A stretch of DNA of 38,749 bases from Shewanella atlantica (GTDB lineage Bacteria; Pseudomonadota; Gammaproteobacteria; Enterobacterales; Shewanellaceae), in the NCBI RefSeq assembly GCF_003966265.1, contig NZ_RXNV01000022.1, positions 1-38,749 on the forward strand. Direction: 5' to 3'. The notes beneath the pieces were generated by a model. That model saw only the letters and a program-made list of their open reading frames with translations, searched no databases and was not told where the DNA came from. Both the position numbers and the translations under genes were made by a program. Shown one piece after another: positions 25,673-33,232 of the stretch; positions within the stretch are counted from its first letter, which is position 1; every line of letters begins with the position of its first letter.

Positions 25673-25885
25673 TTAACAAAAATCCTCAAATGCGGAAATT
25701 AAATACCGATATGAGGGAGTAACATCCCCAAACAAGAATACAAAAACCAAGTAACCAACTGTTTGTTCTGACTTTAATCCAGTTGGCACACTCTTCGCTA
25801 TAAGCATAGAAACAAAAAGGAAGAGAGCAACAACAGACAGAACGAACACGAATAGGCTAATACCGATTGATATCAGGGATTCCAT
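25673..25885 (-). CDS. possible small membrane protein
   Basis: This is a 70-residue frame starting MESLISIGISLFVFVL, with two hydrophobic helices (about 4-30 and 44-56) and no homologue I recognise. TTAGG lies just before the ATG, and a GTG eight codons earlier is an alternative. The codon pattern is plausible, but the frame lies over the candidate sigma-54 promoter at 25784-25799, so it may be antisense to a leader rather than a gene. It precedes the kinase gene on the same strand by 104 bases. Confidence 0.35.
   Translation of the reverse strand: MESLISIGISLFVFVLSVVALFLFVSMLIAKSVPTGLKSEQTVGYLVFVFLFGDVTPSYRYLISAFEDFC
25784..25799 (+). promoter_or_regulatory. sigma-54 (-24/-12) promoter
   Basis: TGGCACACTCTTCGCT matches the consensus TGGCACG-N4-TTGCT except for A at the seventh position and C for T in the -12 box. 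The GG (25785-25786) and GC (25797-25798) doublets have the required 12-base spacing. Transcription would start near 25810 and give a leader of about 125 bases before the exported coiled-coil gene. A sigma-54 activator is encoded in the same locus. Confidence 0.6.
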
Positions 25886-25935
25886 AAAACCTAATCCGTT
25901 ATTGAACACTTATCGCTCACTTAAAGGGATGCATT

Positions 25936-26763
25936 ATGAAATTGACCAAACTCGCAACACTACTCACCTGTACCGGCCTGCTGGCATTTTCGCTTACTGC
26001 AGCACCGACAAACCTGAGATACATAGAATTTGAAGACAGTGAAACCCTCGCCCATGTCAATCAGGATGAAAATGAGATGACTCAGGTATCTGTTCAGGTG
26101 AATAATGAGAAGCATGAGTTCACGTTCACACCCGAAGAGTTGAAAGACTTTAACGTTATCGAGTCCCGGCTCGCTCCCCTGCCAGAGGAATCACGCATTA
26201 AACTGGCAAAACTATTGAGCCGGATGAATAAGGGCGGAGAACATAAATTTCACATCCTCCAAGCTTCCGAGCTAGATCCAAAACTTGAGAAAGAGCTTCA
26301 GGCTCTGGCAGTAAAAATGGAGAGCAAGGAAGCTGAATTAGAAAAAATTGCCATCAAGCTTAAGGCCAGAGCCGCCAAACTCGACCCCAAACTTGAAAAA
26401 AAACTCCAGGCACTGGCGATAAAAATGGAGGGTAAGGAAGCCGAAATGGAAAAAATTGCCATCAAATTAGAGGCCAAGGCCGCCGAGATGGAAGCACATG
26501 CCATAGAATTTGAAGCGCTGCAGGAGTTCCATGAAGAGGAGTTCGAAGTTGTTATCGAAGCACTCGAGCAACACGTAAGTGAGATAGTGTCTGACATCGA
26601 TGATATTGATATCGATTTCGATGAAATAGGTTCCGACGGGAGTCACATCATTATTATCGGCGATGGCGACAAAGGGAAGCATGTCGAGCACCTGATAAAA
26701 GCCATCAAGCATAGCAAGTTAACAGATGAGGAGAAGCAAGCAATTAAAGAAGCACTAAATTAA
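25936..26763 (+). CDS. exported acidic coiled-coil protein
   Basis: This 275-residue protein has a signal peptide (cut near TAAPT) and an all-helical mature part. A 36-residue block is duplicated almost exactly at 113-148 and 149-184 (LDPKLEKELQALAVKMES... and LDPKLEKKLQALAIKMEG...). An acidic helix and an Asp-rich loop (SDIDDIDIDFDEIGSDG, about 219-235) follow, and a short helical tail ends HSKLTDEEKQAIKEALN. No enzyme motif is seen; the Asp/Glu/His content would suit metal binding or chaperone activity (guess). AAGGGA precedes the ATG. It is divergent from the kinase-regulator pair and has a sigma-54 promoter match upstream, the same logic as ZraP beside ZraSR, but I see no homology to ZraP. 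Confidence 0.75.
   Translation: MKLTKLATLLTCTGLLAFSLTAAPTNLRYIEFEDSETLAHVNQDENEMTQVSVQVNNEKHEFTFTPEELKDFNVIESRLAPLPEESRIKLAKLLSRMNKGGEHKFHILQASELDPKLEKELQALAVKMESKEAELEKIAIKLKARAAKLDPKLEKKLQALAIKMEGKEAEMEKIAIKLEAKAAEMEAHAIEFEALQEFHEEEFEVVIEALEQHVSEIVSDIDDIDIDFDEIGSDGSHIIIIGDGDKGKHVEHLIKAIKHSKLTDEEKQAIKEALN
26272..26487 (+). repeat. 108-bp in-frame tandem duplication
   Basis: Two 108-bp units (26272-26379 and 26380-26487) encode near-identical 36-residue coiled-coil blocks differing at about eight residues. The preserved frame and heptads show a duplication kept by selection rather than a recent slip. Confidence 0.85.
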
Positions 26764-26843
26764 AAATATGTGAACAAGGGTATAGATTAACACTTTGTCA
26801 TTAACGTACTCTAGGTGCCATTAAAAATTGACTGGAAATCTGT

Positions 26844-27188
26844 ATGTGGTGGCGTGTAACAATTATTACCTTGGCCTATCTACTTTTGGGTGCACACTTT
26901 ATGCGCTATGGACAGGTCATTTTATGTGCCGCTTACGCTGCAGCACCTTTATTGCTCTTCTTCAAACATCCGATGATCACTAAGTTGCTGCAAATCGTCT
27001 TAGTGATCAGTGCAGTGTTAGTTTGGGGAATGAGCAGTTATAACTACATTCAGATGCGCATCACCATGGGCGAGCCTTGGTATCGATTAGCTGGCATCAT
27101 GAGTGCGGTGACCCTGTTCACTTTGGCTGCGGCATTGTGTTGCAATGGAGTCATAACCAAGAGAGCCAAAGTAAACCCATACGGCTAA
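26844..27188 (+). CDS. small inner membrane protein, unknown
   Basis: This is a 114-residue hydrophobic protein with four likely membrane helices (about 4-20, 24-41, 46-63 and 83-102) and a short basic tail. It starts MWWRVTIITLAYLLLGAHF, which suggests an N-terminal membrane anchor rather than a cleaved signal. I do not recognise the family. GGAAA lies upstream of the ATG. It follows the exported coiled-coil gene by 80 bases on the same strand with no terminator between, so it could be part of the same unit. Confidence 0.6.
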   Translation: MWWRVTIITLAYLLLGAHFMRYGQVILCAAYAAAPLLLFFKHPMITKLLQIVLVISAVLVWGMSSYNYIQMRITMGEPWYRLAGIMSAVTLFTLAAALCCNGVITKRAKVNPYG

Positions 27189-27198
27189 CTCTGGCGGC

Positions 27199-27232
27199 TA
27201 TCCGGGATAAACACCGGGGGCTGTCCCGGATA
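27199..27232. terminator. hairpin after the small membrane protein gene
   Basis: TATCCGGGA and TCCCGGATA pair perfectly around 16 bases, starting 10 bases past the stop codon. No U run follows, so its role as a terminator is uncertain. Confidence 0.4.
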
Positions 27233-27336
27233 AAAGTTGCGTCTATTTCAGTTAAATAGTGTTAATACAGCTTGACCGACTTAGACGTACTCATCCTGCC
27301 TGTTAAGCCATGCAATTAAATCATGCGGTATTCAAT

Positions 27337-27374
27337 ACTAATGTTTACTACTAATGTTTACGACTAATGTTTAC
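27337..27374. repeat. 13-bp tandem repeat, three copies
   Basis: ACTAATGTTTAC occurs at 27337, 27350 and 27363, three perfect 12-base cores with a period of 13. It lies 34 bases downstream of the ABC permease stop codon. Confidence 0.85.
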
Positions 27375-27408
27375 TACTTAGTCACGTACCTTGCCCTTTG
27401 CCGATAAT

Positions 27409-28944
27409 TTAATTAACTGAACTTAAACCACTCTCCCGGGCACAGCTTATCTGAGTGCCTGTGTTTGCAATAAGTAATCGACGACTGATGATATCGACGA
27501 CTATATTTAGCAATGCAGTGCATCCCATTAAAAATAGCGCCGAGCTGTATCGTATCTCGGAAAAACCACTGTCGATATAAAAGCCTAAACTTGCGATTCC
27601 CAGGATACCAAAAATGGCTGTTTCCCTTAGTATCACTTCGAAGCGATAGAACAGCAGTCCCATCAAATTTGGATAAATTTGCGGTAATACATCATAACAA
27701 TAGCCATCGATTCGCCCATTATAATGGGGACTGACCTGTGTCGTGTCTGATTGTCTGACCGTGAGATAAGCAATTAATGCCCCGTTATGCAGCGCTAGCG
27801 CTAACATTGCAGGTAACATCGACGGCCCTAGCAACATCATAAACAGGAAGGCGAAGATATATTCCGGCACAGATCTTAAAACGAGGAGGCACAGATGAAT
27901 CCCACTGGAAACAAGCTTTCCAGTCAGCAGGTTTGATGCCAGTCCCGCACCCACAACAGCAACACCATGAGCCATGGCCAAAGAGACCAGTGCTAACAAT
28001 AGCGTCACTATCATGCCCGGAAAGGCTTGCTCCACCAAAAGGTTCTGGCTCCAATTCGATAGCGACTGCATGACTCCAAGATCGATTTGGGACCAGGTAG
28101 TCAGGTTCTGTAAGGCTGGAGGAAGCACATCTTGAGTGATGAAACGCCACAGCAGCGCTCCATCGACAGGCGGAATACTCGGTAGGGTGAACAATGCCGC
28201 GACAACGTAGACAGCAATCAATCTCGGACGACACCAGAGCGATATCGTACCTATCAATGCGATAAACAGTATCAAGAGTGCGGCTCCCTCGTGATAATGA
28301 CCTTGCCTGAAAGCCGTTTCTAAATAGAAGCCCAACGTTGGCATGCCAATAAACCCAAGCACCGCACTACTTCTTAATGCACATTCGAAACGATAACGGA
28401 TATAGGCCATGATTGGCACAAGAACGTGGCTGATCCGCCCGTAAAAATAACGGCTAACCTTGTCAGTACCGTAAGGTAAGGTTTGAACTGTCGTTTTTGG
28501 TGATTGCAGCAGGATATCGTGAAAAACACGCGCAAAGGTTGCGCCATAAGGCAACCCTATGGCAAGAATTCCCGTTACCGGAGATAGCCCAAAAATTTGA
28601 AGAAACAACAAGGCCCAAAATATCTCATGTATTGACCGAGTGATGGCACATAGCATGGCAACGAAACGGTTAGAATAGATGAGTGCCAGTGGAGCTCCCC
28701 ATAACAGGCCAAATACGACACCGAGCAGCGCAAAACTCACCGTCTGCCACAAGGCTTCCAGCAGATATTCTGTTGCAAAAAAGTCAGGACGGAGAAAGCC
28801 TTCAGCCATCAGCCGTAATTCACTCCAGGGATCTAATGAGATGATCTCAGTATCTGCAAAATAGAAACACAGCGCCGCAATCAACCATAATGTGAAAGTT
28901 GTTTTCTGCCAGTAACCGATGAAAGGCAGAGACTTAAACATCAC
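27409..28944 (-). CDS. fused PhnE-like ABC permease
   Basis: This 511-residue inner membrane protein consists of two PhnE-type permease modules joined in one chain. Each carries the same conserved block: RYRFECALRSSAVLGFIGMPTLG in the first half and YRFEVILRETAIFGILGIASLG in the second. About twelve membrane helices are expected. Two separate permeases or a homodimer are usual; here the fusion provides both halves. It is the last gene of a binding protein-ATPase-permease operon and overlaps the ATPase gene by 11 bases. The substrate follows from the binding protein: selenate or a phosphonate/phosphite-like oxyanion (inference). Confidence 0.88.
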   Translation of the reverse strand: MMFKSLPFIGYWQKTTFTLWLIAALCFYFADTEIISLDPWSELRLMAEGFLRPDFFATEYLLEALWQTVSFALLGVVFGLLWGAPLALIYSNRFVAMLCAITRSIHEIFWALLFLQIFGLSPVTGILAIGLPYGATFARVFHDILLQSPKTTVQTLPYGTDKVSRYFYGRISHVLVPIMAYIRYRFECALRSSAVLGFIGMPTLGFYLETAFRQGHYHEGAALLILFIALIGTISLWCRPRLIAVYVVAALFTLPSIPPVDGALLWRFITQDVLPPALQNLTTWSQIDLGVMQSLSNWSQNLLVEQAFPGMIVTLLLALVSLAMAHGVAVVGAGLASNLLTGKLVSSGIHLCLLVLRSVPEYIFAFLFMMLLGPSMLPAMLALALHNGALIAYLTVRQSDTTQVSPHYNGRIDGYCYDVLPQIYPNLMGLLFYRFEVILRETAIFGILGIASLGFYIDSGFSEIRYSSALFLMGCTALLNIVVDIISRRLLIANTGTQISCARESGLSSVN

Positions 28945-29629
28945 TTACTGCTAGAACATGACTTGCTGCTGTCAGTGGAATATCGCAATAGAAATCATCA
29001 ACCATTTCAGAGGTTAACTCATCCTGCCTCGCATCCAAATGAAGTTGTCCCTGTTTTAAACCGATAATACGGTCGAAATGCTCTAAGGCTAATGACTTAT
29101 CGTGGAGCACCATAATAACAGTGTTATGACGCTCAAATACCATGTCGAGTAGCCTTCTACTCATCAGAGGGTCTAAAGCGGAAAACGGCTCATCGCCAAT
29201 AAATATATCTTTGCTTTGATACAAGGCTCTGGCCAGGGCGACCCTTTGTCTCTGACCACCAGAGAGCTCAGATAACTTCTTACTCACGGGGAAATCAAGC
29301 TCCAACTCCTGACAAAGTTGGGTCACTTCAGCCAATGGCTGCTTAAATGGCGAGACTAAGTTGAATAGGTTGTAGCTCCAATGATGTCTTGCAAGTGCCC
29401 CCATAAACACATTGTGATAGGTGCTTAGCCCCTCTACGAGCCCCTGTTTCTGAGAACTATAGGCGGCTTCACTTTTCAGGCACTGGTAAAGGTGACTCAA
29501 GAGTGTAGACTTACCGGCACCCGAGGTACCGATAATAGCCAGCTTTTCACCGGCCTTAATAGACAAAGAAAGCTGACGAATCGCCAGCTTGTCTTCATAT
29601 TTGAGCGTTAAATTTTCAAACTTGAGCAT
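28934..29629 (-). CDS. PhnC-like ABC transporter ATPase
   Basis: This 231-residue ATPase has Walker A GTSGAGKST (34-42), signature LSGGQ (122-126), Walker B IFIGDE (142-147) and a switch His in MVLHDKS. It is short for PhnC (about 250-260), with a compact helical domain. It drives import through the fused permease whose gene it overlaps. Its ATG lies 16 bases after the binding-protein stop, so the three genes form one operon. Confidence 0.9.
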   Translation of the reverse strand: MLKFENLTLKYEDKLAIRQLSLSIKAGEKLAIIGTSGAGKSTLLSHLYQCLKSEAAYSSQKQGLVEGLSTYHNVFMGALARHHWSYNLFNLVSPFKQPLAEVTQLCQELELDFPVSKKLSELSGGQRQRVALARALYQSKDIFIGDEPFSALDPLMSRRLLDMVFERHNTVIMVLHDKSLALEHFDRIIGLKQGQLHLDARQDELTSEMVDDFYCDIPLTAASHVLAVSDV

Positions 29630-29645
29630 AATGTACCGAGCATGA

Positions 29646-30500
29646 CTAATCGATAAGACCGATAGCTTTCGCTACATTCTCAATTGGTTCATAATCTGCA
29701 TTTTCAGCCGGAACGAATGAATGCCTTGGGAAACTTTTTAATAAGTCCGGGTCTTTCATTCCAATAAGTGCGGCTTCAATTTTCTTTTTAAAACCTGCAC
29801 CGAATTGGTTATCGACACCCTCTCGTACGGTCCACTGGTAATCCGGGTATGCTGGGCTCTGCCAAATGACACTCACTTTTTCAAGATCGACCGTTCCATT
29901 TTCCACAGCGGTCTCCCACACCTTATAATTCACTGCACCGACCTGATAAGCACCGGCCTGAACTTGCGTAATAGTTCTACTATGGTCCCCGGAAAATCCG
30001 ATACGTTTAAACACATCTTCAGACTTCTTGCCCAAATTCCTTTCGATAAAAAACTGAGGCATTAACCGACCGGATGTAGAGCTTTTTGAGCCGAAAGTAA
30101 AAGTTAAACCATTCAAATTAGGGAAATTATCTGATGGGAGCAGATCCGCAGATTTATGAGCAATGAAGTAACTTTTAAAAAATTGGTCTTCGTTACCTTG
30201 GGCAATCGCTGAAGAGCCTGGTACTAAACGACGTGCCTGGACACCTGACAAGCCACCAAACCATGCAAGTTGTACCTGATTATTTCTAAACGCAGTGACG
30301 GCTGCCGAATAGGACTTTACCGGCACATACTTCACTTCGACACCTAGCTCTTTCTCTAAATAAACTGCAACTTTTTCGAAACGCGTTCTAAGTTGGCTTT
30401 CATTTTCATCAGGAATGGCTGTAAAAGTAAATACGGCAGACAGAGCACTGGTAGAGAGCGTGCTGAGCAGCGCTAAACAGACCATTTGTAAAAGCCTCAT
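29646..30500 (-). CDS. PhnD-like periplasmic binding protein, putative selenate type
   Basis: This 284-residue protein has a signal peptide ending STSALSA. The mature N-terminus VFTFTAIPDENESQ and the block FRNNQVQLAWFGGLSGVQARRLVPGS are what I recall of the family annotated as putative selenate ABC transporter binding protein, a PhnD relative. Phosphonate or phosphite cannot be excluded from sequence alone. It is the first gene of the transporter operon. AGGAAA precedes the ATG. It is divergent from the PhoP-like gene across 273 bases. Confidence 0.8.
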   Translation of the reverse strand: MRLLQMVCLALLSTLSTSALSAVFTFTAIPDENESQLRTRFEKVAVYLEKELGVEVKYVPVKSYSAAVTAFRNNQVQLAWFGGLSGVQARRLVPGSSAIAQGNEDQFFKSYFIAHKSADLLPSDNFPNLNGLTFTFGSKSSTSGRLMPQFFIERNLGKKSEDVFKRIGFSGDHSRTITQVQAGAYQVGAVNYKVWETAVENGTVDLEKVSVIWQSPAYPDYQWTVREGVDNQFGAGFKKKIEAALIGMKDPDLLKSFPRHSFVPAENADYEPIENVAKAIGLID

Positions 30501-30712
30501 GAAATGTTTCCTATTGGTAAAAAATTTTGCAGGATCTTAACTAAAAACCACCTACAAACATAGCCTTTTATGGTTTAAAGTGTGATGAATGCTGAACTCA
30601 ACTACAGATCCCCAATATTTAAGTCAGCTTAGGTTAAGTTAACTTCAAGTAAAATAATGCATTGAACAAAAATTCATATCATCCTGAGCAAGTATCAGGA
30701 ATGGTTTAACAC

Positions 30713-30729
30713 AGTTGGCACAGAGTACT
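30713..30729 (+). promoter_or_regulatory. possible PhoP box
   Basis: GGTTTA-ACACA-GTTGGC resembles the PhoP direct repeat (G/T)GTTTA-N5-(G/T)GTTTA in the first half and only partly in the second. It lies 45 bases before the PhoP-like start, where autoregulation would act. Another lone GGTTTA is at 30572. The evidence is weak. Confidence 0.3.
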
Positions 30730-30773
30730 TATCTGAGTAAACTGAACTCAAGAATTATTAAGGCGTTTTAATT

Positions 30774-31448
30774 ATGAGAATTTTGGTTGTTGAAGATGAT
30801 CCCCTACTATCCCACCACCTTAAAGTTCAGCTGACAGAACTAGGTAACCAAGTACAGGTAGCCCTCACGGCCAAAGAGGGATTTTATCAAGCAACTAATT
30901 ATCCCATAGACATCGCCATTGTTGATTTAGGCCTTCCAGATCAAGATGGGATCAGCCTAATTCAAAGTTTACGGGATGCCGGACTAAAAGCACCGGTATT
31001 GATCTTAACCGCCCGAGTTAACTGGCAAGATAAAGTCGAAGGTCTCAATGCCGGCGCAGATGACTATCTGGTGAAGCCATTCCAAAAAGAGGAGCTGGTC
31101 GCCAGGCTCGATGCACTAGTCAGACGTAGTGCCGGTTTCGTAAAACCCCAAATAACCAGCGGTGCGCTCGAGCTTGACCTCGCCGCTAAACAAGTCTCAT
31201 TAAATAACGAACCCATGGAAGTCACAGCATTCGAATACTTAATTCTTGAATACTTAATGCGTCACTGTCATGAGGTCGTCGCTAAGCAGCGTCTACTCGA
31301 TGTTATCTATGGCGATAAAGAGGGAGACCCGAATACTATTGAAGTAATGATCTCCAGACTGAGAAAGAAACTCACGAAAGGGGGGATTGAAAACCCGGTC
31401 GTCACTATTCGAGGTCAGGGCTATAAGTTTAACTTACCTTGCAGCTGA
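30774..31448 (+). CDS. phoP: PhoP-like response regulator
   Basis: This 224-residue OmpR-family regulator has phosphoacceptor Asp51 in IAIVDLGLPDQDG and Lys101 in the KPF motif. A winged-helix domain runs from about 130 to 220, with TIRGQGYKF at the end. Blocks such as HHLKVQL, DIAIVDLGLPD and WQDKVEGLNAGADDYL closely match E. coli PhoP. The regulator normally controls envelope and divalent cation genes. The gene is followed after 54 bases by its kinase and probably forms one transcript with it. Confidence 0.88.
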   Translation: MRILVVEDDPLLSHHLKVQLTELGNQVQVALTAKEGFYQATNYPIDIAIVDLGLPDQDGISLIQSLRDAGLKAPVLILTARVNWQDKVEGLNAGADDYLVKPFQKEELVARLDALVRRSAGFVKPQITSGALELDLAAKQVSLNNEPMEVTAFEYLILEYLMRHCHEVVAKQRLLDVIYGDKEGDPNTIEVMISRLRKKLTKGGIENPVVTIRGQGYKFNLPCS

Positions 31449-31502
31449 TCCCGGCAGCTTAGCTTATAGCACTATAAACCCACGAAAAATGAGCATCTAT
31501 TT

Positions 31503-32858
31503 ATGAGGTTCGGTCTGAACTTTAAACCAAAGAAACGTCTGCTAACGCGGATGTTTCTCACCTCTTTGTCTATCATAGCTTTAGTAGGCTTTGGTCTGGC
31601 TTGGTTAGTTAACCTTCTCCATGCACAAAATAACTATAATGAGGAGACGGCTCAGCTGATCGCCGAGATCCCCAAGGTCGCCGCCGAACTGAAAGAACAT
31701 GATCTAATCCCTGAGACCAGTGAATGGCTGGATGAAAATAACACCCCGGAACGGTACGTCATTGCCAGTTGCGATCAAAACTTTAAGCAAGTATGGACCT
31801 CTTCTCTTGCCGTAGATAAAGGGTTATTTGATACTTGTGAGCGCTTCGATGAGATCCGCAATGACTCCCCGCCCTATTATCTGAACCTTGCCGATAACAA
31901 AGGCTATTTTATCTACCTGCTGTCGGTTGAGATCGCCAAAAATCAATACAATTTGTTGGTGATGAAAGATGCTGAGAAGCTCGAAAAGGAGATGGATAAA
32001 TTCAGTCGCAGGACCTATTTTCGGTTAGGCTTGGTGTTAGCTTTAGCACTGGTGCTGCTGATCAGTGCCGGCTACTGGGGAATGCGTCCCCTGGTACGCA
32101 TGAGAAATGAACTCGACAGCGTTAACAGCGGAAAATCAACCGGGTTATCACAGGACTACCCGGTAGAATTAGAAGGCGTCACCCAGGCTCTAAACCAACT
32201 ATTGGTTCAATCCAGTGCTCAGCAACAGCGATATCAAAATGCGATGAACGACCTTGCTCATAGTTTAAAGACCCGATTAGCTGCGGTGCATGCCATAACC
32301 GATGACGCAACACTCGACAAGCAGGCCACCAGTGAAAAAATCATGGAGCAAGTGAGTCAAATGGATCAGTTGGTTAAGTATCAACTAAAGCGTGCCATGT
32401 TGGGTCGCAAAGGCTTGAAGCAGGAGCAGACCCAAGTAGCTCCCTTAGTTAATCAGCTTTCACAAATGTTGTTTAAAGTTTACCGTGAAAAGCAAGTTGA
32501 ATTTACGGCTAATATTCCTATCGAGCATGTATTCCCAGGGGACAAAGGTGATCTGATGGAACTGTGTGGAAACCTGATGGAAAATGCATTTAAACTCTGT
32601 ATCAGCCAGGTTAGGGTTTCAGCCAGTTACAACGATGCTGGCGAGTTTGAACTTATCGTCGAGGATGACGGCCAAGGCGTTGAAGAGAGCATCAGGAAAA
32701 AGATAATCGAAAGAGGTGTCAGGGCCGATACTCAAAAGGCTGGACAAGGGATCGGACTGGCGGTATGTAACGAAATCGTCATCAGTTACAATGGCAAGTT
32801 GTCCATCGAAACGTCAGAACTGGAAGGAGCGAAATTCAGGATAACCATCCCTATTTAA
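31503..32858 (+). CDS. phoQ: PhoQ-like sensor histidine kinase
   Basis: This 451-residue kinase has membrane helices at about 18-38 and 173-194. A periplasmic sensor of about 130 residues contains two cysteines (Cys90 and Cys112) that could form a disulfide. HAMP follows, then a dimerisation helix with His253 in NDLAHSLKTRLA and an ATPase domain ending with GQGIGLAVCNEIV. The layout and H-box match PhoQ, but the invariant H-box Pro (HSLKTPLA) is Arg257 here. The acidic Asp/Glu cluster that binds Mg2+ in enteric PhoQ is not obvious. It pairs with the PhoP-like regulator just upstream. The symbol is given on family resemblance and synteny. Confidence 0.8.
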   Translation: MRFGLNFKPKKRLLTRMFLTSLSIIALVGFGLAWLVNLLHAQNNYNEETAQLIAEIPKVAAELKEHDLIPETSEWLDENNTPERYVIASCDQNFKQVWTSSLAVDKGLFDTCERFDEIRNDSPPYYLNLADNKGYFIYLLSVEIAKNQYNLLVMKDAEKLEKEMDKFSRRTYFRLGLVLALALVLLISAGYWGMRPLVRMRNELDSVNSGKSTGLSQDYPVELEGVTQALNQLLVQSSAQQQRYQNAMNDLAHSLKTRLAAVHAITDDATLDKQATSEKIMEQVSQMDQLVKYQLKRAMLGRKGLKQEQTQVAPLVNQLSQMLFKVYREKQVEFTANIPIEHVFPGDKGDLMELCGNLMENAFKLCISQVRVSASYNDAGEFELIVEDDGQGVEESIRKKIIERGVRADTQKAGQGIGLAVCNEIVISYNGKLSIETSELEGAKFRITIPI

Positions 32859-33216
32859 CCTTTCCCGAATGGACTGTTCTCAATTAGCCCTAAGCATCAT
32901 TAATAGTGCTTAGCGGCTAATAAGCGTTTAGGAACCAAAAGCTCTTTAACTCTTTACTGATTGGTATAATACCAATCGATATAAGAAAGTGATCTACTCA
33001 GAGTCTTTTTGGCAAACTAATTCAAGGCGAATGGATGAGAGAATGGTGCTCCCTTCTGAAGTTATTCAACGCAGAAGTAGGCAGGCAAAAACACTCCTGA
33101 AAGGCGAGTTTTAGCGCATCCGATGCTGTGTTAACGAGCTTAAACGTAGAATAACTATGTTCTTCCCTCGTTGCCTTGCCTCAGAAGCGCTAAACTCTCG
33201 CTGAGCGATCACATCT
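32859..33216. other. 358-base gap filled mainly by MITE copy 2
   Basis: No gene is seen. After the kinase stop there are about 110 bases without clear features; then a palindrome (ATTGGTATAATACCAAT, 32960-32976) leads directly into MITE copy 2, which runs into the 3' end of the dioxygenase gene. Confidence 0.6.
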
Positions 33217-33232
33217 TTATACCGATTGGTAT
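32969..33232 (-). mobile_element. MITE-like element, copy 2
   Basis: This is a 264-bp element, inverted relative to copy 1 at 11074-11338 and matching it along its length. The end motif ATACCAATCGATATAAG is at the left and its partner ATACCAATCGGTATAA at the right (read inward). It encodes no protein. The right end overlaps the last codons of the dioxygenase gene by 16 bases. Confidence 0.88.

Noticed and set aside
26298..26597. Minus-strand Ser/Ala-rich frame inside the coiled-coil gene
   Set aside because: It is the antisense reading of Glu/Lys repeats, with low-complexity composition and no start signal.
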